From positions 3,534,001-3,598,000 of the forward strand of contig NZ_CP050975.2 of the NCBI RefSeq assembly GCF_012273515.2: DNA of 64,000 nt, read 5' to 3'. The stretch comes from Streptomyces sp. RPA4-2. GTDB taxonomy: Bacteria > Actinomycetota > Actinomycetes > Streptomycetales > Streptomycetaceae. This document shows positions 8,837-17,490 of this stretch, piece after piece (the stretch's first letter is position 1; each line of letters starts with the position of its first letter). The translations under genes were made by a program, and so were the position numbers. The notes beneath the pieces were generated by a model. That model ran no database searches and had not been told where the DNA came from. It saw nothing but the letters and a program-made list of their open reading frames with translations.

Positions 8837-9439
8837 ATGAACGATCGCATGGTGTGGATCGACTGCGAGATGACCGGGCTCTCGCTGTCGGAGGACGCAC
8901 TCATCGAGGTGGCCGCGCTGGTCACCGACTCGGAGCTGAACGTGCTCGGCGAAGGGGTGGACATCGTGATCCGCCCGCCGGACGCGGCCCTGGAGACGAT
9001 GCCGGACGTGGTGCGCCAGATGCACACGGCCTCCGGCCTCCTCTCCGAACTCGCCGCGGGCACCACCCTGGCCGACGCCGAGGAACAGGTCCTCTCCTAC
9101 GTGCGTGAGCACGTCAAGGAGCCGGGCAAGGCCCCGCTGTGCGGGAACTCGGTCGGCACGGACCGGGGTTTCCTGCTCCGCGACATGCCCACACTGGAGG
9201 ACTATCTCCACTACCGCATCGTGGACGTCTCCTCCGTCAAGGAGCTGGCCCGCCGCTGGTACCCGCGGGCGTACTTCAACAGCCCGGACAAGAACGGCAA
9301 CCACCGCGCCCTCGCCGACATCCGCGAGTCCATCGCCGAACTCCGCTACTACCGCGAGGCGATCTTCGTCCCGCAGCCCGGCCCCGACTCGGAGACCGCC
9401 CGCACCATCGCGGCGAAGCACGTACTGCCCGTGGAATGA
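8837..9439 (+). CDS. orn: Oligoribonuclease
   Basis: A 200-aa DEDDh 3'-to-5' exoribonuclease that degrades 2–5 nt RNAs (and pGpG from c-di-GMP turnover) to mononucleotides. The acidic motif WIDCEMTGL gives the first Asp and Glu; [11 protein letters not shown] and the terminal NHRALADI (His plus Asp) complete the DEDDh set. Length is normal. Start ATG 8837 has GGTTGGGG just upstream. Location next to adpA is conserved in Streptomyces, where orn loss impairs sporulation. Its pGpG activity links it functionally to the c-di-GMP protein at 34730–36667. Confidence 0.97.
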   Translation: MNDRMVWIDCEMTGLSLSEDALIEVAALVTDSELNVLGEGVDIVIRPPDAALETMPDVVRQMHTASGLLSELAAGTTLADAEEQVLSYVREHVKEPGKAPLCGNSVGTDRGFLLRDMPTLEDYLHYRIVDVSSVKELARRWYPRAYFNSPDKNGNHRALADIRESIAELRYYREAIFVPQPGPDSETARTIAAKHVLPVE

Positions 9440-9545
9440 CGCGTGTCCGGGGTCCCGGGGGACCCCGGACAAAAGCCGGGCGCGAGCACCCCTCCGGACC
9501 CTGTACACTTTTTCTCGGCCGGTCAGGGAAACCAGGACCGGACAT

Positions 9546-9619
9546 GGTGGGTGTAGCTCAGCTGGTAGAGCACCTGGTTGTGGTCCAGGATGCCGCGGGT
9601 TCAAGTCCCGTCACTCACC
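9546..9619 (+). tRNA. tRNA-His (GTG)
   Basis: Full cloverleaf: 7-bp acceptor GTGGGTG/CACTCAC with one G:U pair, D-arm GCTC…GAGC, anticodon stem CCTGG/CCAGG with loop TTGTGGT giving anticodon GTG at 9580–9582, and T-arm with GGTTCAAGTCC. The extra 5' G at 9546 can pair with C 9619, the tRNA-His identity element. CCA is not encoded. Confidence 0.97.
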
Positions 9620-9625
9620 CTGACA

Positions 9626-9665
9626 GACCGAGGCCCGGTCCGCGCAAGCGGACCGGGCCTCGGTC
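9626..9665. terminator. Hairpin terminator after tRNA-His
   Basis: A perfect 18-bp inverted repeat (9626–9643 and 9648–9665) with a GCAA tetraloop directly follows the tRNA gene. Confidence 0.9.
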
Positions 9666-9819
9666 ATGTGCGGATCCTGGTCATGTCCGGTGCGCGGTCG
9701 TACGCGGGAAGGTCTGCCGGGCGAAGTCCGCCGGCAGCGATCGGCGCGGGCCTCGCGGACCGCGGCCAGGGTCGGGGCCGAGGCCGAGGCCGGCGCACCG
9801 TCCGCGAGGCGCCGGACCC

Positions 9820-9965
9820 CGGATGCCTGACGCTTGATGCAGAACGTCGGATGCCTGACGCCGGGCGCGGGACGTCTGACGCCGGGCGCCTGAATCCGCG
9901 CGCCCGGCGTCGGACAGCCGGCCTCAGCCACCCGGCCTCGGACAGCCCGCCTCGGGCACCCGACC
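9820..9965. repeat. Degenerate GC-rich direct repeats
   Basis: Imperfect short units related to GATGCCTGACGCCGGGCGC and, further on, CCGGCCTCGGACAGC recur several times between the tRNA-His terminator and the end of the kinase-like gene. No gene or known element is recognisable; it looks like slippage-derived intergenic sequence. Confidence 0.55.
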
Positions 9966-10796
9966 TCAGGCGCCCGGCGCGGTGTTGGCCGCCCGCCACG
10001 CCTCGGCGAAACGGTGGACGTTCTCGAAGCGCTCCCCGGGATCGGTCCGGGTGGCACGGACGATCACCGTCTGCTGGGCCGCGGTGCCCCGCCAGGCGCG
10101 CTCCTCGTCACCCGCGTCCAGCAGGAGCCGGGCGGCACGGCCCAGTGTGAACACGGTCGTCCGGGTGTCGATCACGGCCCCGCGCACCCATTCCTCGGGA
10201 GCCATGAACCGCCGGGAGCCCGGCAGGCGTTCCTCCTCGACCACGAACGGACCCGGCCGGTACTCGTCGAGGTCGACCAGATGGGCGACGTCACGGTCGA
10301 AGTCGTACAGCAGCGCCCCGTCGTAGAAGTCGACGGCGACCTGGCCGGCGGCCTCCACCGCGAGGTGGGCGTCCAGGACCCGGTCGAAGGCGCGCAGGAC
10401 CGCGTCGGCCGGCAGCGCGCGGAAGCGTGCCATCGCACTGGCCGGGTCCGTACGGTCGCGCGCCCCGTCCACCTCCGCGGGGTACAGCACCTCGCCCTCC
10501 CGCCAGGGCATCACCACCGCCCAGCCGCCGTCCTGCACGGCGATGCGGTGCACCTGCGGGACGATCGCCCGGTGCCGTACCGACCGGTGGAAGGCCCAGC
10601 CGCGCTCCAGCGAGCGCCGGCCGTGATCGGTGACCGCCTCCTTGAGGAACCACCGGCCGCCGTCGAGCAGTCTCACCCCGTACGACACGCACCCCGAGTC
10701 CTGCTCGCGGAACGCCCGGAACACCTCGCCCACCCGGCCCAGATAGGGCTCCACGGCGGGCACTTCATCGACTCCCAGCAAGGGATGCAGGACCAT
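9966..10796 (-). CDS. Protein-kinase-fold / phosphotransferase-like protein
   Basis: A 276-aa cytoplasmic protein with a divergent kinase fold. The β3 lysine is visible in RWFLKEAV, the hinge region in WAVVMPWREG, a catalytic-loop equivalent in VAVDFYDGALLYDFD and a metal-binding Asp in AHLVDLDEYRPGPF. FMAPEEW resembles the APE motif after the activation segment. The HRD motif is not canonical, so it may be a small-molecule kinase, an atypical protein kinase or a pseudokinase. Start ATG 10796. It is separated from cebR by 178 nt and is not obviously part of that regulon. Confidence 0.7.
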   Translation of the reverse strand: MVLHPLLGVDEVPAVEPYLGRVGEVFRAFREQDSGCVSYGVRLLDGGRWFLKEAVTDHGRRSLERGWAFHRSVRHRAIVPQVHRIAVQDGGWAVVMPWREGEVLYPAEVDGARDRTDPASAMARFRALPADAVLRAFDRVLDAHLAVEAAGQVAVDFYDGALLYDFDRDVAHLVDLDEYRPGPFVVEEERLPGSRRFMAPEEWVRGAVIDTRTTVFTLGRAARLLLDAGDEERAWRGTAAQQTVIVRATRTDPGERFENVHRFAEAWRAANTAPGA

Positions 10797-10974
10797 ACCC
10801 GCCAGACTGCCCTACGGAGCTCTTCCCGTGCGGCAACAGCGGCAACAGCGGCGGGGCGGCTCCGCCGTCAGCGGTACAGAGCGGTGCAGGACAGCGGCGG
10901 TGACGGATGACGATGCCAGTGACGGAGACGGTGACTGCGACGGGACCGTGGCGGCGGGGCGGTGGCGTGCGGCG

Positions 10975-12030
10975 TCAGGACGACGCCCGCGCCACCAGCT
11001 CGGTGGGCAGCACGACCTGACGCTTCTCCAGCTCCCGCGACACCGCCGGGCGGCGGTCGGCGATCTCCCCGAGCAGCAGGTCGATCATCGCCCGGCCCAT
11101 CTCCTCTATCGGCTGGCGCACACTGGTCAGGGGTGGATCCATGTGGCGGGCGATGGCGGAGTCGTCGTAGCCGACCAGGGCCACGTCGTCCGGTATACGG
11201 CGGCCCGCCTCGCGCAGGACCTGGCGGGCGCCGGCCGCCATCACGTCCGAGCCCGCGAAGACGGCGTCCAGATCGGGGCAGCGGGCCAGCAGCTCGGTCA
11301 TCGCACGGCGCCCGCCCTCCTCCGTGAAGTCGCCGGCGGCGATGAGGCCGTCGTCCACCGGGTGGCCCGCGGCACGCAGACCCTCGCGGTAGCCGTCGAC
11401 ACGGCGCTGGGCGCCGAAGACGTCGAGGCGGCCCGCGAGGTGGGCGATCCTGCGGCGCCCCCGGGCGACCAGATGCTCGACGGCGAGGCGCCCCCCGCCG
11501 TAGTTGTCGGAGTCCACGGACGGCAGCGTCTCGTCCGCCGAGCGCCGGCCGCTGATCACCGCCGGGATCTCCAGCTGGGAGAGCAGGTCGGGCAGCGGGT
11601 CGTCCGCGTGCACCGAGACGAGCAGGACGCCGTCCACGCGGTGCGCCGCCAGATACTGGGCCAGGCGCTGCCGCTCCCGGTCGCTGCCCGCGAAGATCAG
11701 CAGCAGCTGCATCTCGGTGTCGGAGAGCTCCGCGCCGACACCCCGGAGCATGTCCGAGAAGTACGGTTCCGCGAAGAACCGGGTCTCCGGCTCGGGGACG
11801 ACGAGCGCGATCGCGTCCGTGCGGTTGGCGGCGAGCGCGCGCGCCGCCGTGTTCGGAACATAACCGAGCTCCGCCACCGCCGCCTCGACCGCGGCGCGGG
11901 TCGCGTCGCTGACCCGCGGGGAACCGTTGATCACCCGGGACACCGTGCCGCGGCCCACACCGGCGCGCGCGGCGACCTCCTCGAGGGTCGGCCGCCCGCC
12001 GCTCCGGCCCCGCGCTCCGTGGCCTGCCAT
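10975..12030 (-). CDS. cebR: CebR, LacI-family repressor of cello-oligosaccharide use
   Basis: A 351-aa LacI/GalR regulator. The N-terminal helix-turn-helix and hinge are clear (TLEEVAARAGVGRGTVSRVINGSPRVS; LGYVPNTAARALA), followed by a periplasmic-binding-protein-like effector domain (VVPEPETRFFAEPYFSDMLRG; DAVFAGSDVMAAGA; VGYDDSAIARHMDPPLTSVRQP). In Streptomyces CebR binds TGGGAGCGCTCCCA and releases it on cellobiose or cellotriose. Two matching operators lie in this window, before cebE and over the bglC start. The gene is divergent from cebE, which identifies it as CebR rather than another LacI member. Start ATG 12030 has GGGAGG 7 nt upstream. Confidence 0.95.
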   Translation of the reverse strand: MAGHGARGRSGGRPTLEEVAARAGVGRGTVSRVINGSPRVSDATRAAVEAAVAELGYVPNTAARALAANRTDAIALVVPEPETRFFAEPYFSDMLRGVGAELSDTEMQLLLIFAGSDRERQRLAQYLAAHRVDGVLLVSVHADDPLPDLLSQLEIPAVISGRRSADETLPSVDSDNYGGGRLAVEHLVARGRRRIAHLAGRLDVFGAQRRVDGYREGLRAAGHPVDDGLIAAGDFTEEGGRRAMTELLARCPDLDAVFAGSDVMAAGARQVLREAGRRIPDDVALVGYDDSAIARHMDPPLTSVRQPIEEMGRAMIDLLLGEIADRRPAVSRELEKRQVVLPTELVARASS

Positions 12031-12455
12031 GGTCCGCCTCCCGTCGACGCCGCGCTTCTGAGCGGCTGGCCTGGAATCTAACAGTCCCGTTCATGGACAG
12101 GGGCCCGGCCGCGGTGGCAACCTCACCGAGGCTGCTGGTGCCGGCCTCGCCGACACCGCCGGCCGGCCCCGTGAAGTCACCTCGGTACGAGCGGCTCCAC
12201 CCGTCCCCCCACCCTTTTTCGCCCTGCCCCCCGGAGTTAGTTAACAGGCCGATAACTGAACGCGTCTCTCCGTGTCCACTCCCTTGACACCCCCGCGCGA
12301 ACCGACGACTCTTCAACACATCACCTGTGGGAGCGCTCCCACGGTACCTGACACCTAAACATCCCGCACGTTCCCCGCCCGAGCCGCAGCGAGAAAAACG
12401 GGCCCAACAATGCAGTTGGCCGGGGGGTCGGCACGTCAGGCAACAGGAGGACGCA
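12031..12455. promoter_or_regulatory. cebR–cebE divergent control region
   Basis: These 425 bases hold the divergent promoters. A TTGACA hexamer at 12284–12289 is a good −35 for cebE; the −10 about 17 nt on (GACTCT, 12307–12312) is weak. The CebR box at 12328–12341 falls just downstream, where a bound repressor would block initiation or escape. An AT-richer patch GTTAGTTAACAGG lies near 12237. The cebE ribosome-binding site AGGAGG is at 12445–12450. Confidence 0.7.
12328..12341. promoter_or_regulatory. CebR box, perfect palindrome TGGGAGCGCTCCCA
   Basis: Exact match to the 14-bp CebR operator consensus, extended by one base pair on each side (G…C at 12327 and 12342). It lies 115 nt before the cebE start and downstream of a TTGACA hexamer. 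Confidence 0.95.
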
Positions 12456-13784
12456 ATGCGCACGAGTACCCGCCGGTCCCGCAGGCTGGGGGCCCTCGCG
12501 GCCGTCGCCGCGCTGACCACAGGGCTGCTGGCCGGCTGCGCCAACGACTCGAACGACGGATCGTCGAACTCGGGCGACGGCGGTGGGGGCGGCAAGGGCA
12601 AGACCACTCTGACGATCGGCACCTTCGGCGTCTTCGGCTACAAGCAGGCCGGTCTCTACGACGAGTACATGAAGCTGCACCCGGACATCACCATCAAGGA
12701 GAACGTCACCACCCGTACCGACGTGTACTGGCCCAAGACGCTCACCCGTCTGCAGGCCGGCTCCGGTACCGACGACATCCAGGCGATCGAGGTCGGCAAC
12801 ATCACCGAGGCCGTCCAGACCCAGGCCGACAAGTTCGTCGACCTCGGCAAGGAGGTCGACAAGTCGCAGTGGCTGGACTGGAAGACCGCCCAGGCCACCA
12901 CCAAGGACGGCAAGACCATCGGGCTCGGTACGGACATCGGCCCGATGGCGATCTGCTACCGCAAGGACCTCTTCGAGAAGGCCGGTCTGGAGACCGACCG
13001 CACCAAGCTCGCCGCGCAGTGGAAGGGCGACTGGGCCAAGTACGTCGACCTCGGCAAGCAGTACATGAAGAAGGCGCCGAGCGGCACCAAGTTCGTGGAC
13101 TCCGCCTCCTCGGTCTACAACGCGGCGCTCGGGGGCGAGAGCGAGCGGTACTACGACAAGGACGGCAACGTCATCTGGGACAAGTCCACGGGCGTGAAGA
13201 AGTCCTGGAACGCCGCGATGACGGTGGCGACCAGCAACATGTCGGCGAAGCTGAAGCAGTTCGACCCGACGTGGGACCAGGGCTTCGCCAAGGGTTCGTT
13301 CGCGACGGTGGCCTGCCCCGCTTGGATGATGGGCTACATCCAGGAGAAGTCCGGTGACGCCGGGAACGGCAAGTGGGACGTGGCTGCCGCGCCGACCGCG
13401 GCCAACTGGGGCGGTTCGTTCATCGGCGTGCCGACGGCGGGCAAGCACCAGAAGGAGGCCATCGCCCTGGCCAAGTGGCTGACCGCGCCCGAACAGCAGG
13501 CGAAGGTCTTCGCCAAGCAGGCCAGCTTCCCGTCGACGCCCGCGGCGTACGACACCCTGAAGCCGGCGGCCGCGACGACGTCGTACTTCTCGGACGCGCC
13601 GATCACGCAGATCTTCGCCGACTCGGCGAAGACCATCCCCGTGCAGAACTTCGGCACCAAGGACCAGCCGATCGGCACCGCGATCACCGACGTCGGCATC
13701 CTCCAGGTCGAGCAGAAGGGCAAGTCCCCCGACCAGGGCTGGAACGCGGCCAAGGCGGAGATCAAGGACGTGCTCGGCCAGTGA
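12456..13784 (+). CDS. cebE: CebE, cellobiose/cellotriose-binding lipoprotein
   Basis: A 442-aa extracytoplasmic solute-binding lipoprotein of the CUT1 sugar ABC family. The signal peptide (MRTSTRRSRRLGALAAVAALTTGLLAGC) has an arginine-rich start and the lipobox LLAGC with lipidated Cys at residue 28. A Gly/Ser-rich tether follows, then a family 1 binding protein (TLTIGTFGVFGY; QAGSGTDDIQAIEVGN; DIGPMAICYRKDLFEKAGL; ACPAWMMGYIQ). Start ATG 12456 with AGGAGG 5 nt upstream. It is the first gene of cebEFG and overlaps cebF by 4 nt. The ATPase is not encoded here; such importers use the shared MsiK ATPase. Confidence 0.95.
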   Translation: MRTSTRRSRRLGALAAVAALTTGLLAGCANDSNDGSSNSGDGGGGGKGKTTLTIGTFGVFGYKQAGLYDEYMKLHPDITIKENVTTRTDVYWPKTLTRLQAGSGTDDIQAIEVGNITEAVQTQADKFVDLGKEVDKSQWLDWKTAQATTKDGKTIGLGTDIGPMAICYRKDLFEKAGLETDRTKLAAQWKGDWAKYVDLGKQYMKKAPSGTKFVDSASSVYNAALGGESERYYDKDGNVIWDKSTGVKKSWNAAMTVATSNMSAKLKQFDPTWDQGFAKGSFATVACPAWMMGYIQEKSGDAGNGKWDVAAAPTAANWGGSFIGVPTAGKHQKEAIALAKWLTAPEQQAKVFAKQASFPSTPAAYDTLKPAAATTSYFSDAPITQIFADSAKTIPVQNFGTKDQPIGTAITDVGILQVEQKGKSPDQGWNAAKAEIKDVLGQ

Positions 13785-14809
13785 CCAGCTCCAACGAGGC
13801 TCTCGCGCACACCGCGACGAGCGCCGACGCCGCGCCCGGCTCCCAGCCGGGCGCGGCCCGGGGCGCTCAGGGTCGCGGTACGCCGCCGCCCGGCCCGGAT
13901 TCCTGGCGCAGCCGGCTGTACCGCTGGGACATGAAGGCGTCGCCGTACGCGTTCATCGCCCCCTTCTTCGTCATCTTCGGTGCCTTCGGGCTCGTGCCGC
14001 TGCTCTACACGGCCTGGTACTCGCTGCACAACGTGCAGTTGTCGGGCCTGGACCACCAGACCTGGGCCGGGCTGGACAACTACAAGAACCTGTTGTCCTC
14101 GGAGTTCTTCTGGAACGCCCTGGAGAACACCTTCACCATCGGCGTGATCTCCACGGTGCCGCAGTTGCTCATGGCGCTCGGAATCGCCCACCTGCTCAAC
14201 TACCGGCTGCGCGGCTCGACCGTGTGGCGGGTCGTGATGCTCACCCCGTACGCCACCTCGGTGGCGGCGGCGACGCTGGTCTTCACGCTGCTGTACTCGT
14301 GGGACGGCGGCATGATCAACTGGCTGCTGCACTTCGTCGGGGTGCACCCGATCAACTGGCGTGAGTCGGACTGGGGTTCGCAGTTCGCCGTCTCCTCGAT
14401 CGTGATCTGGCGATGGACCGGCTACAACGCGCTGATCTACCTCGCGGCGATGCAGGCGATCCCCACCGACCTGTACGAGTCGGCGGCTCTCGACGGCGCG
14501 GGCCGCTGGCAGCAGTTCCGCCATGTGACGGTCCCGATGCTGCGGCCGACGATCCTGTTCACGGTGGTCGTGTCCACGATCGGCGCGACGCAGCTGTTCG
14601 GTGAGCCGCTCCTGTTCGGCGGGGTCAGCGGCTCGAAGGGCGGCTCCGCGCACCAGTACCAGACGCTCGGCCTGTACATGTACGACCAGGGCTGGGGCAT
14701 CGGCAACCTCGGCAAGGCGTCAGCGATCGCATGGACGATGTTCCTGATCCTGCTGATCGTCGCCGCGATCAACCTGCTGGTCACCCGACGGCTGAGGAAA
14801 TCCCAATGA
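13781..14809 (+). CDS. cebF: CebF, cello-oligosaccharide ABC permease
   Basis: A 342-aa inner-membrane permease of the MalF type. Start GTG 13781 overlaps the cebE stop (GTGA), giving translational coupling. About 45 polar residues precede six membrane segments (FIAPFFVIFGAFGLVPLLYTAWY first; MFLILLIVAAINLLV last). The EAA-type loop that contacts the ATPase is YESAALDGAGRWQQFRHVTVPML. It pairs with CebG to form the channel for cellobiose and cellotriose delivered by CebE. Confidence 0.95.
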   Translation: MTSSNEALAHTATSADAAPGSQPGAARGAQGRGTPPPGPDSWRSRLYRWDMKASPYAFIAPFFVIFGAFGLVPLLYTAWYSLHNVQLSGLDHQTWAGLDNYKNLLSSEFFWNALENTFTIGVISTVPQLLMALGIAHLLNYRLRGSTVWRVVMLTPYATSVAAATLVFTLLYSWDGGMINWLLHFVGVHPINWRESDWGSQFAVSSIVIWRWTGYNALIYLAAMQAIPTDLYESAALDGAGRWQQFRHVTVPMLRPTILFTVVVSTIGATQLFGEPLLFGGVSGSKGGSAHQYQTLGLYMYDQGWGIGNLGKASAIAWTMFLILLIVAAINLLVTRRLRKSQ

Positions 14810-15717
14810 CCACCACAGAACTGACTGTTCCTCAGGCGGCGGCGAAGGGAACCCGGGACGACCGGCGCCCCGGACGGCGCCGGGTGCTCGGCGCGGGCAA
14901 GCAGCTGCACGCGGGTCCGGTCACCTATGTCGTGCTGGCCGTCTTCGCGCTGGTCTCGCTCGCTCCGCTGGTCTGGACGGCCATCGCGGCCTCCCGCAAC
15001 AACGAGCGGCTGGCGCAGACACCGCCGCCGCTGTGGTTCGGCGGGAACCTGTTCAAGAACCTCCAGGCCGCGTGGGAACAGGCCGGGCTCGGCACCGCGA
15101 TGCTCAACTCCACGATCGTCGCCGGGACCATCACCCTCGGTACGGTCGTCTTCTCCACGCTCGCCGGGTTCGCCTTCGCCAAGCTGCGGTTCAGGTTCTC
15201 CAGCACCCTGCTGCTGCTGACCATCGGCACGATGATGATCCCGCCGCAGCTGGCCGTCGTACCGCTGTACCTGTGGATGAGCGACCTGGGCTGGTCCAAC
15301 CAGTTGCAGACGGTCATCCTGCCCACCCTGGTGAGCGCCTTCGGTACGTTCTTCATGCGGCAGTACCTGGTCCAGGCGCTGCCCACCGAGCTGATCGAGG
15401 CGGCGCGGGTGGACGGCGCGAGCAGCCTGCGCGTCGTGTGGCACGTCGTCTTCCCGGCGGCGCGGCCGGCGATGGCGGTCCTCGGTCTGCTGACCTTCGT
15501 GATGGCCTGGAACGACTTCCTGTGGCCGATCATCGCCCTCAACCAGCAGAACCCCACCGTGCAGGTGGCCCTCAACTCGCTGGGCACCGGTTACGTCCCC
15601 GACCAGGCCGTGATCATGGCGGGCGCGCTGCTCGGCACGCTGCCCCTGCTCATCGCCTTCCTGCTGTTCGGAAAGCAGATCGTGGGCGGCATCATGCAGG
15701 GCGCGATCAAGGGCTGA
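14806..15717 (+). CDS. cebG: CebG, cello-oligosaccharide ABC permease
   Basis: A 303-aa MalG-type permease. ATG 14806 overlaps the cebF stop by 4 nt. Six membrane segments are visible ([22 protein letters not shown] to [15 protein letters not shown]). The EAA loop reads [25 protein letters not shown]. It completes the CebEFG importer. About 130 nt of C/T-rich sequence separate it from bglC, which has its own CebR operator. Confidence 0.95.
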   Translation: MTTTELTVPQAAAKGTRDDRRPGRRRVLGAGKQLHAGPVTYVVLAVFALVSLAPLVWTAIAASRNNERLAQTPPPLWFGGNLFKNLQAAWEQAGLGTAMLNSTIVAGTITLGTVVFSTLAGFAFAKLRFRFSSTLLLLTIGTMMIPPQLAVVPLYLWMSDLGWSNQLQTVILPTLVSAFGTFFMRQYLVQALPTELIEAARVDGASSLRVVWHVVFPAARPAMAVLGLLTFVMAWNDFLWPIIALNQQNPTVQVALNSLGTGYVPDQAVIMAGALLGTLPLLIAFLLFGKQIVGGIMQGAIKG

Positions 15718-15834
15718 CCCGCCGTACCGCCGCCCGTGGGGGCCGGGTCACCGCCGCCCCGGCCCCATCGTCCCCTTCACCTCCCCGTCTCCTCCCCCTT
15801 TCTCCTCCTTACCGTCGTTCTCCACGACCTTCCA

Positions 15835-15848
15835 TGGGAGCGCTTCCA
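15835..15848. promoter_or_regulatory. CebR box over the bglC ribosome-binding site (TGGGAGCGCTTCCA)
   Basis: Matches the CebR consensus at 13 of 14 positions. The GGAG ribosome-binding site of bglC (15837–15840) lies inside the box, and the last base of the box is the A of the bglC ATG. A bound repressor here would act as a roadblock within the leader. Confidence 0.92.
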
Positions 15849-17281
15849 TGCCTGAACCCGCATCGCCCGTGACCTTTCCCCCCGCGTTCCTCTGGGGCGC
15901 GGCGACCTCCGCGTACCAGATCGAGGGGGCGGTACGGGAGGACGGCCGCACGCCCTCCATCTGGGACACCTTCAGCCACACGCCCGGAAAGACGGCCGGC
16001 GGCGAGACCGGTGACATCGCTGTCGACCACTACCACCGCTTCCGTGACGACGTGGCCCTGATGGCGGAGCTGGGCCTGTCCGCGTACCGCTTCTCGGTCT
16101 CCTGGTCCCGGGTGCAGCCGACGGGCCGCGGACCGGCGGTCCAGCGGGGTCTGGACTTCTACCGCAACCTGGTCGACGAACTGCTGGCCCACGACATCAA
16201 GCCGGCCATCACCCTCTACCACTGGGACCTCCCCCAGGAACTGGAGGACGCGGGCGGCTGGCCCGCGCGCGACACGGCGCTGCGGTTCGCCGACTACGCC
16301 CAGATCGTGGGCGAGGCGCTGGGCGACCGGGTGGAGCAGTGGATCACCCTGAACGAGCCGTGGTGCAGCGCGTTCCTGGGCTACGGCTCCGGGGTGCACG
16401 CGCCGGGCCGTACGGACGCGGCGGCGTCGCTGAAGGCCGCCCACCATCTGAACCTGGCGCACGGCCTGGGCGCGAAGGCGCTGAGGTCCGTGATGCCGGC
16501 CCGCAACTCGGTCGCGGTGAGCCTCAACTCCTCGGTCGTCAGGCCGCTTTCGCAGAGTCCGGCGGATCTCGCGGCGGTCCGGCGCATCGACAACCTGGCC
16601 AACGGTGTCTTCCACGGCCCGATGCTGCACGGTGCCTACCCGGAGGGCCTGTTCGAGGAGACGTCCGCGATCACGGACTGGTCGTACGTCCTGGACGGCG
16701 ACCTGGCGGTGATCAAGCAGCCGCTCGACGCGCTGGGCCTGAACTACTACACCCCGACGCTGGTGTCGGCGGCGGAGGCGACCGCGTCCGGTCCCCGTGC
16801 GGACGGCCACGGGGCGAGCGCGTACACGCCGTGGCCGGGCGCCGACGACGTGATGTTCCACCAGACTCCGGGCGAGCGGACGGAGATGGGCTGGACGATC
16901 GACCCGACGGGCCTGCACGACCTGATCACGCGCTACACGCGGGAGGCGCCCGGCCTGCCGCTGTACATCACGGAGAACGGCGCCGCGTACGACGACAAGC
17001 CGGACCCGGAGGGCCGCGTCCACGACCCCGAGCGCATCGCCTATCTGCACGGCCACCTGTCGGCGGTCCGCCGCGCCATCGCCGACGGCGCGGACGTCCG
17101 CGGGTACTACCTCTGGTCGCTGATGGACAACTTCGAGTGGGCGTACGGCTACGACAAGCGCTTCGGCGCGGTGTACGTCGACTACGCGACCCTGGCCCGT
17201 ACGCCGAAGTCGAGCGCCCACTGGTACAGCCGCGCGGCCCGGACGGGGACGCTGCCGCCGGTGACGTCCGCGGCCGAGTAG
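15848..17281 (+). CDS. bglC: BglC, GH1 beta-glucosidase
   Basis: A 477-aa intracellular family 1 glycosidase that hydrolyses cellobiose and cellotriose imported by CebEFG. The N-terminus [15 protein letters not shown] is the GH1 signature. The acid/base glutamate is in [13 protein letters not shown] and the nucleophile in [12 protein letters not shown]. Sugar-binding residues in YHWDLPQ and [13 protein letters not shown] are conserved. There is no signal peptide. In other streptomycetes BglC turns over the CebR-inducing sugar and so feeds back on induction. Confidence 0.97.
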   Translation: MPEPASPVTFPPAFLWGAATSAYQIEGAVREDGRTPSIWDTFSHTPGKTAGGETGDIAVDHYHRFRDDVALMAELGLSAYRFSVSWSRVQPTGRGPAVQRGLDFYRNLVDELLAHDIKPAITLYHWDLPQELEDAGGWPARDTALRFADYAQIVGEALGDRVEQWITLNEPWCSAFLGYGSGVHAPGRTDAAASLKAAHHLNLAHGLGAKALRSVMPARNSVAVSLNSSVVRPLSQSPADLAAVRRIDNLANGVFHGPMLHGAYPEGLFEETSAITDWSYVLDGDLAVIKQPLDALGLNYYTPTLVSAAEATASGPRADGHGASAYTPWPGADDVMFHQTPGERTEMGWTIDPTGLHDLITRYTREAPGLPLYITENGAAYDDKPDPEGRVHDPERIAYLHGHLSAVRRAIADGADVRGYYLWSLMDNFEWAYGYDKRFGAVYVDYATLARTPKSSAHWYSRAARTGTLPPVTSAAE

Positions 17282-17323
17282 GCCGGGTCACGGCCCAGGG
17301 GGCGGAGGGGCTCGGCCCTGGAC

Positions 17324-17364
17324 GGCGACGGGCCCTTTGTCCGGGAGGGCAAGGGCCTGTCGCC
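17324..17364 (+). terminator. Hairpin terminator after bglC
   Basis: A 14-bp stem with one G:U-type mismatch (17324–17337 with 17351–17364) and a 13-nt loop follows the bglC stop by 42 nt, ahead of the convergent chitinase. Confidence 0.7.
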
Positions 17365-17490
17365 CGCGGAGACGGGGCGGGGGATCGGGGGGCGGGGCGC
17401 GGCGTCCGGAAAGGGGGCCGCGCCCCGGCCGGATGGGGGTGGTCCCGGCCGGGACGCTCTTCCCGTGGGGGAGGATTCGGTGGCTTGGGC

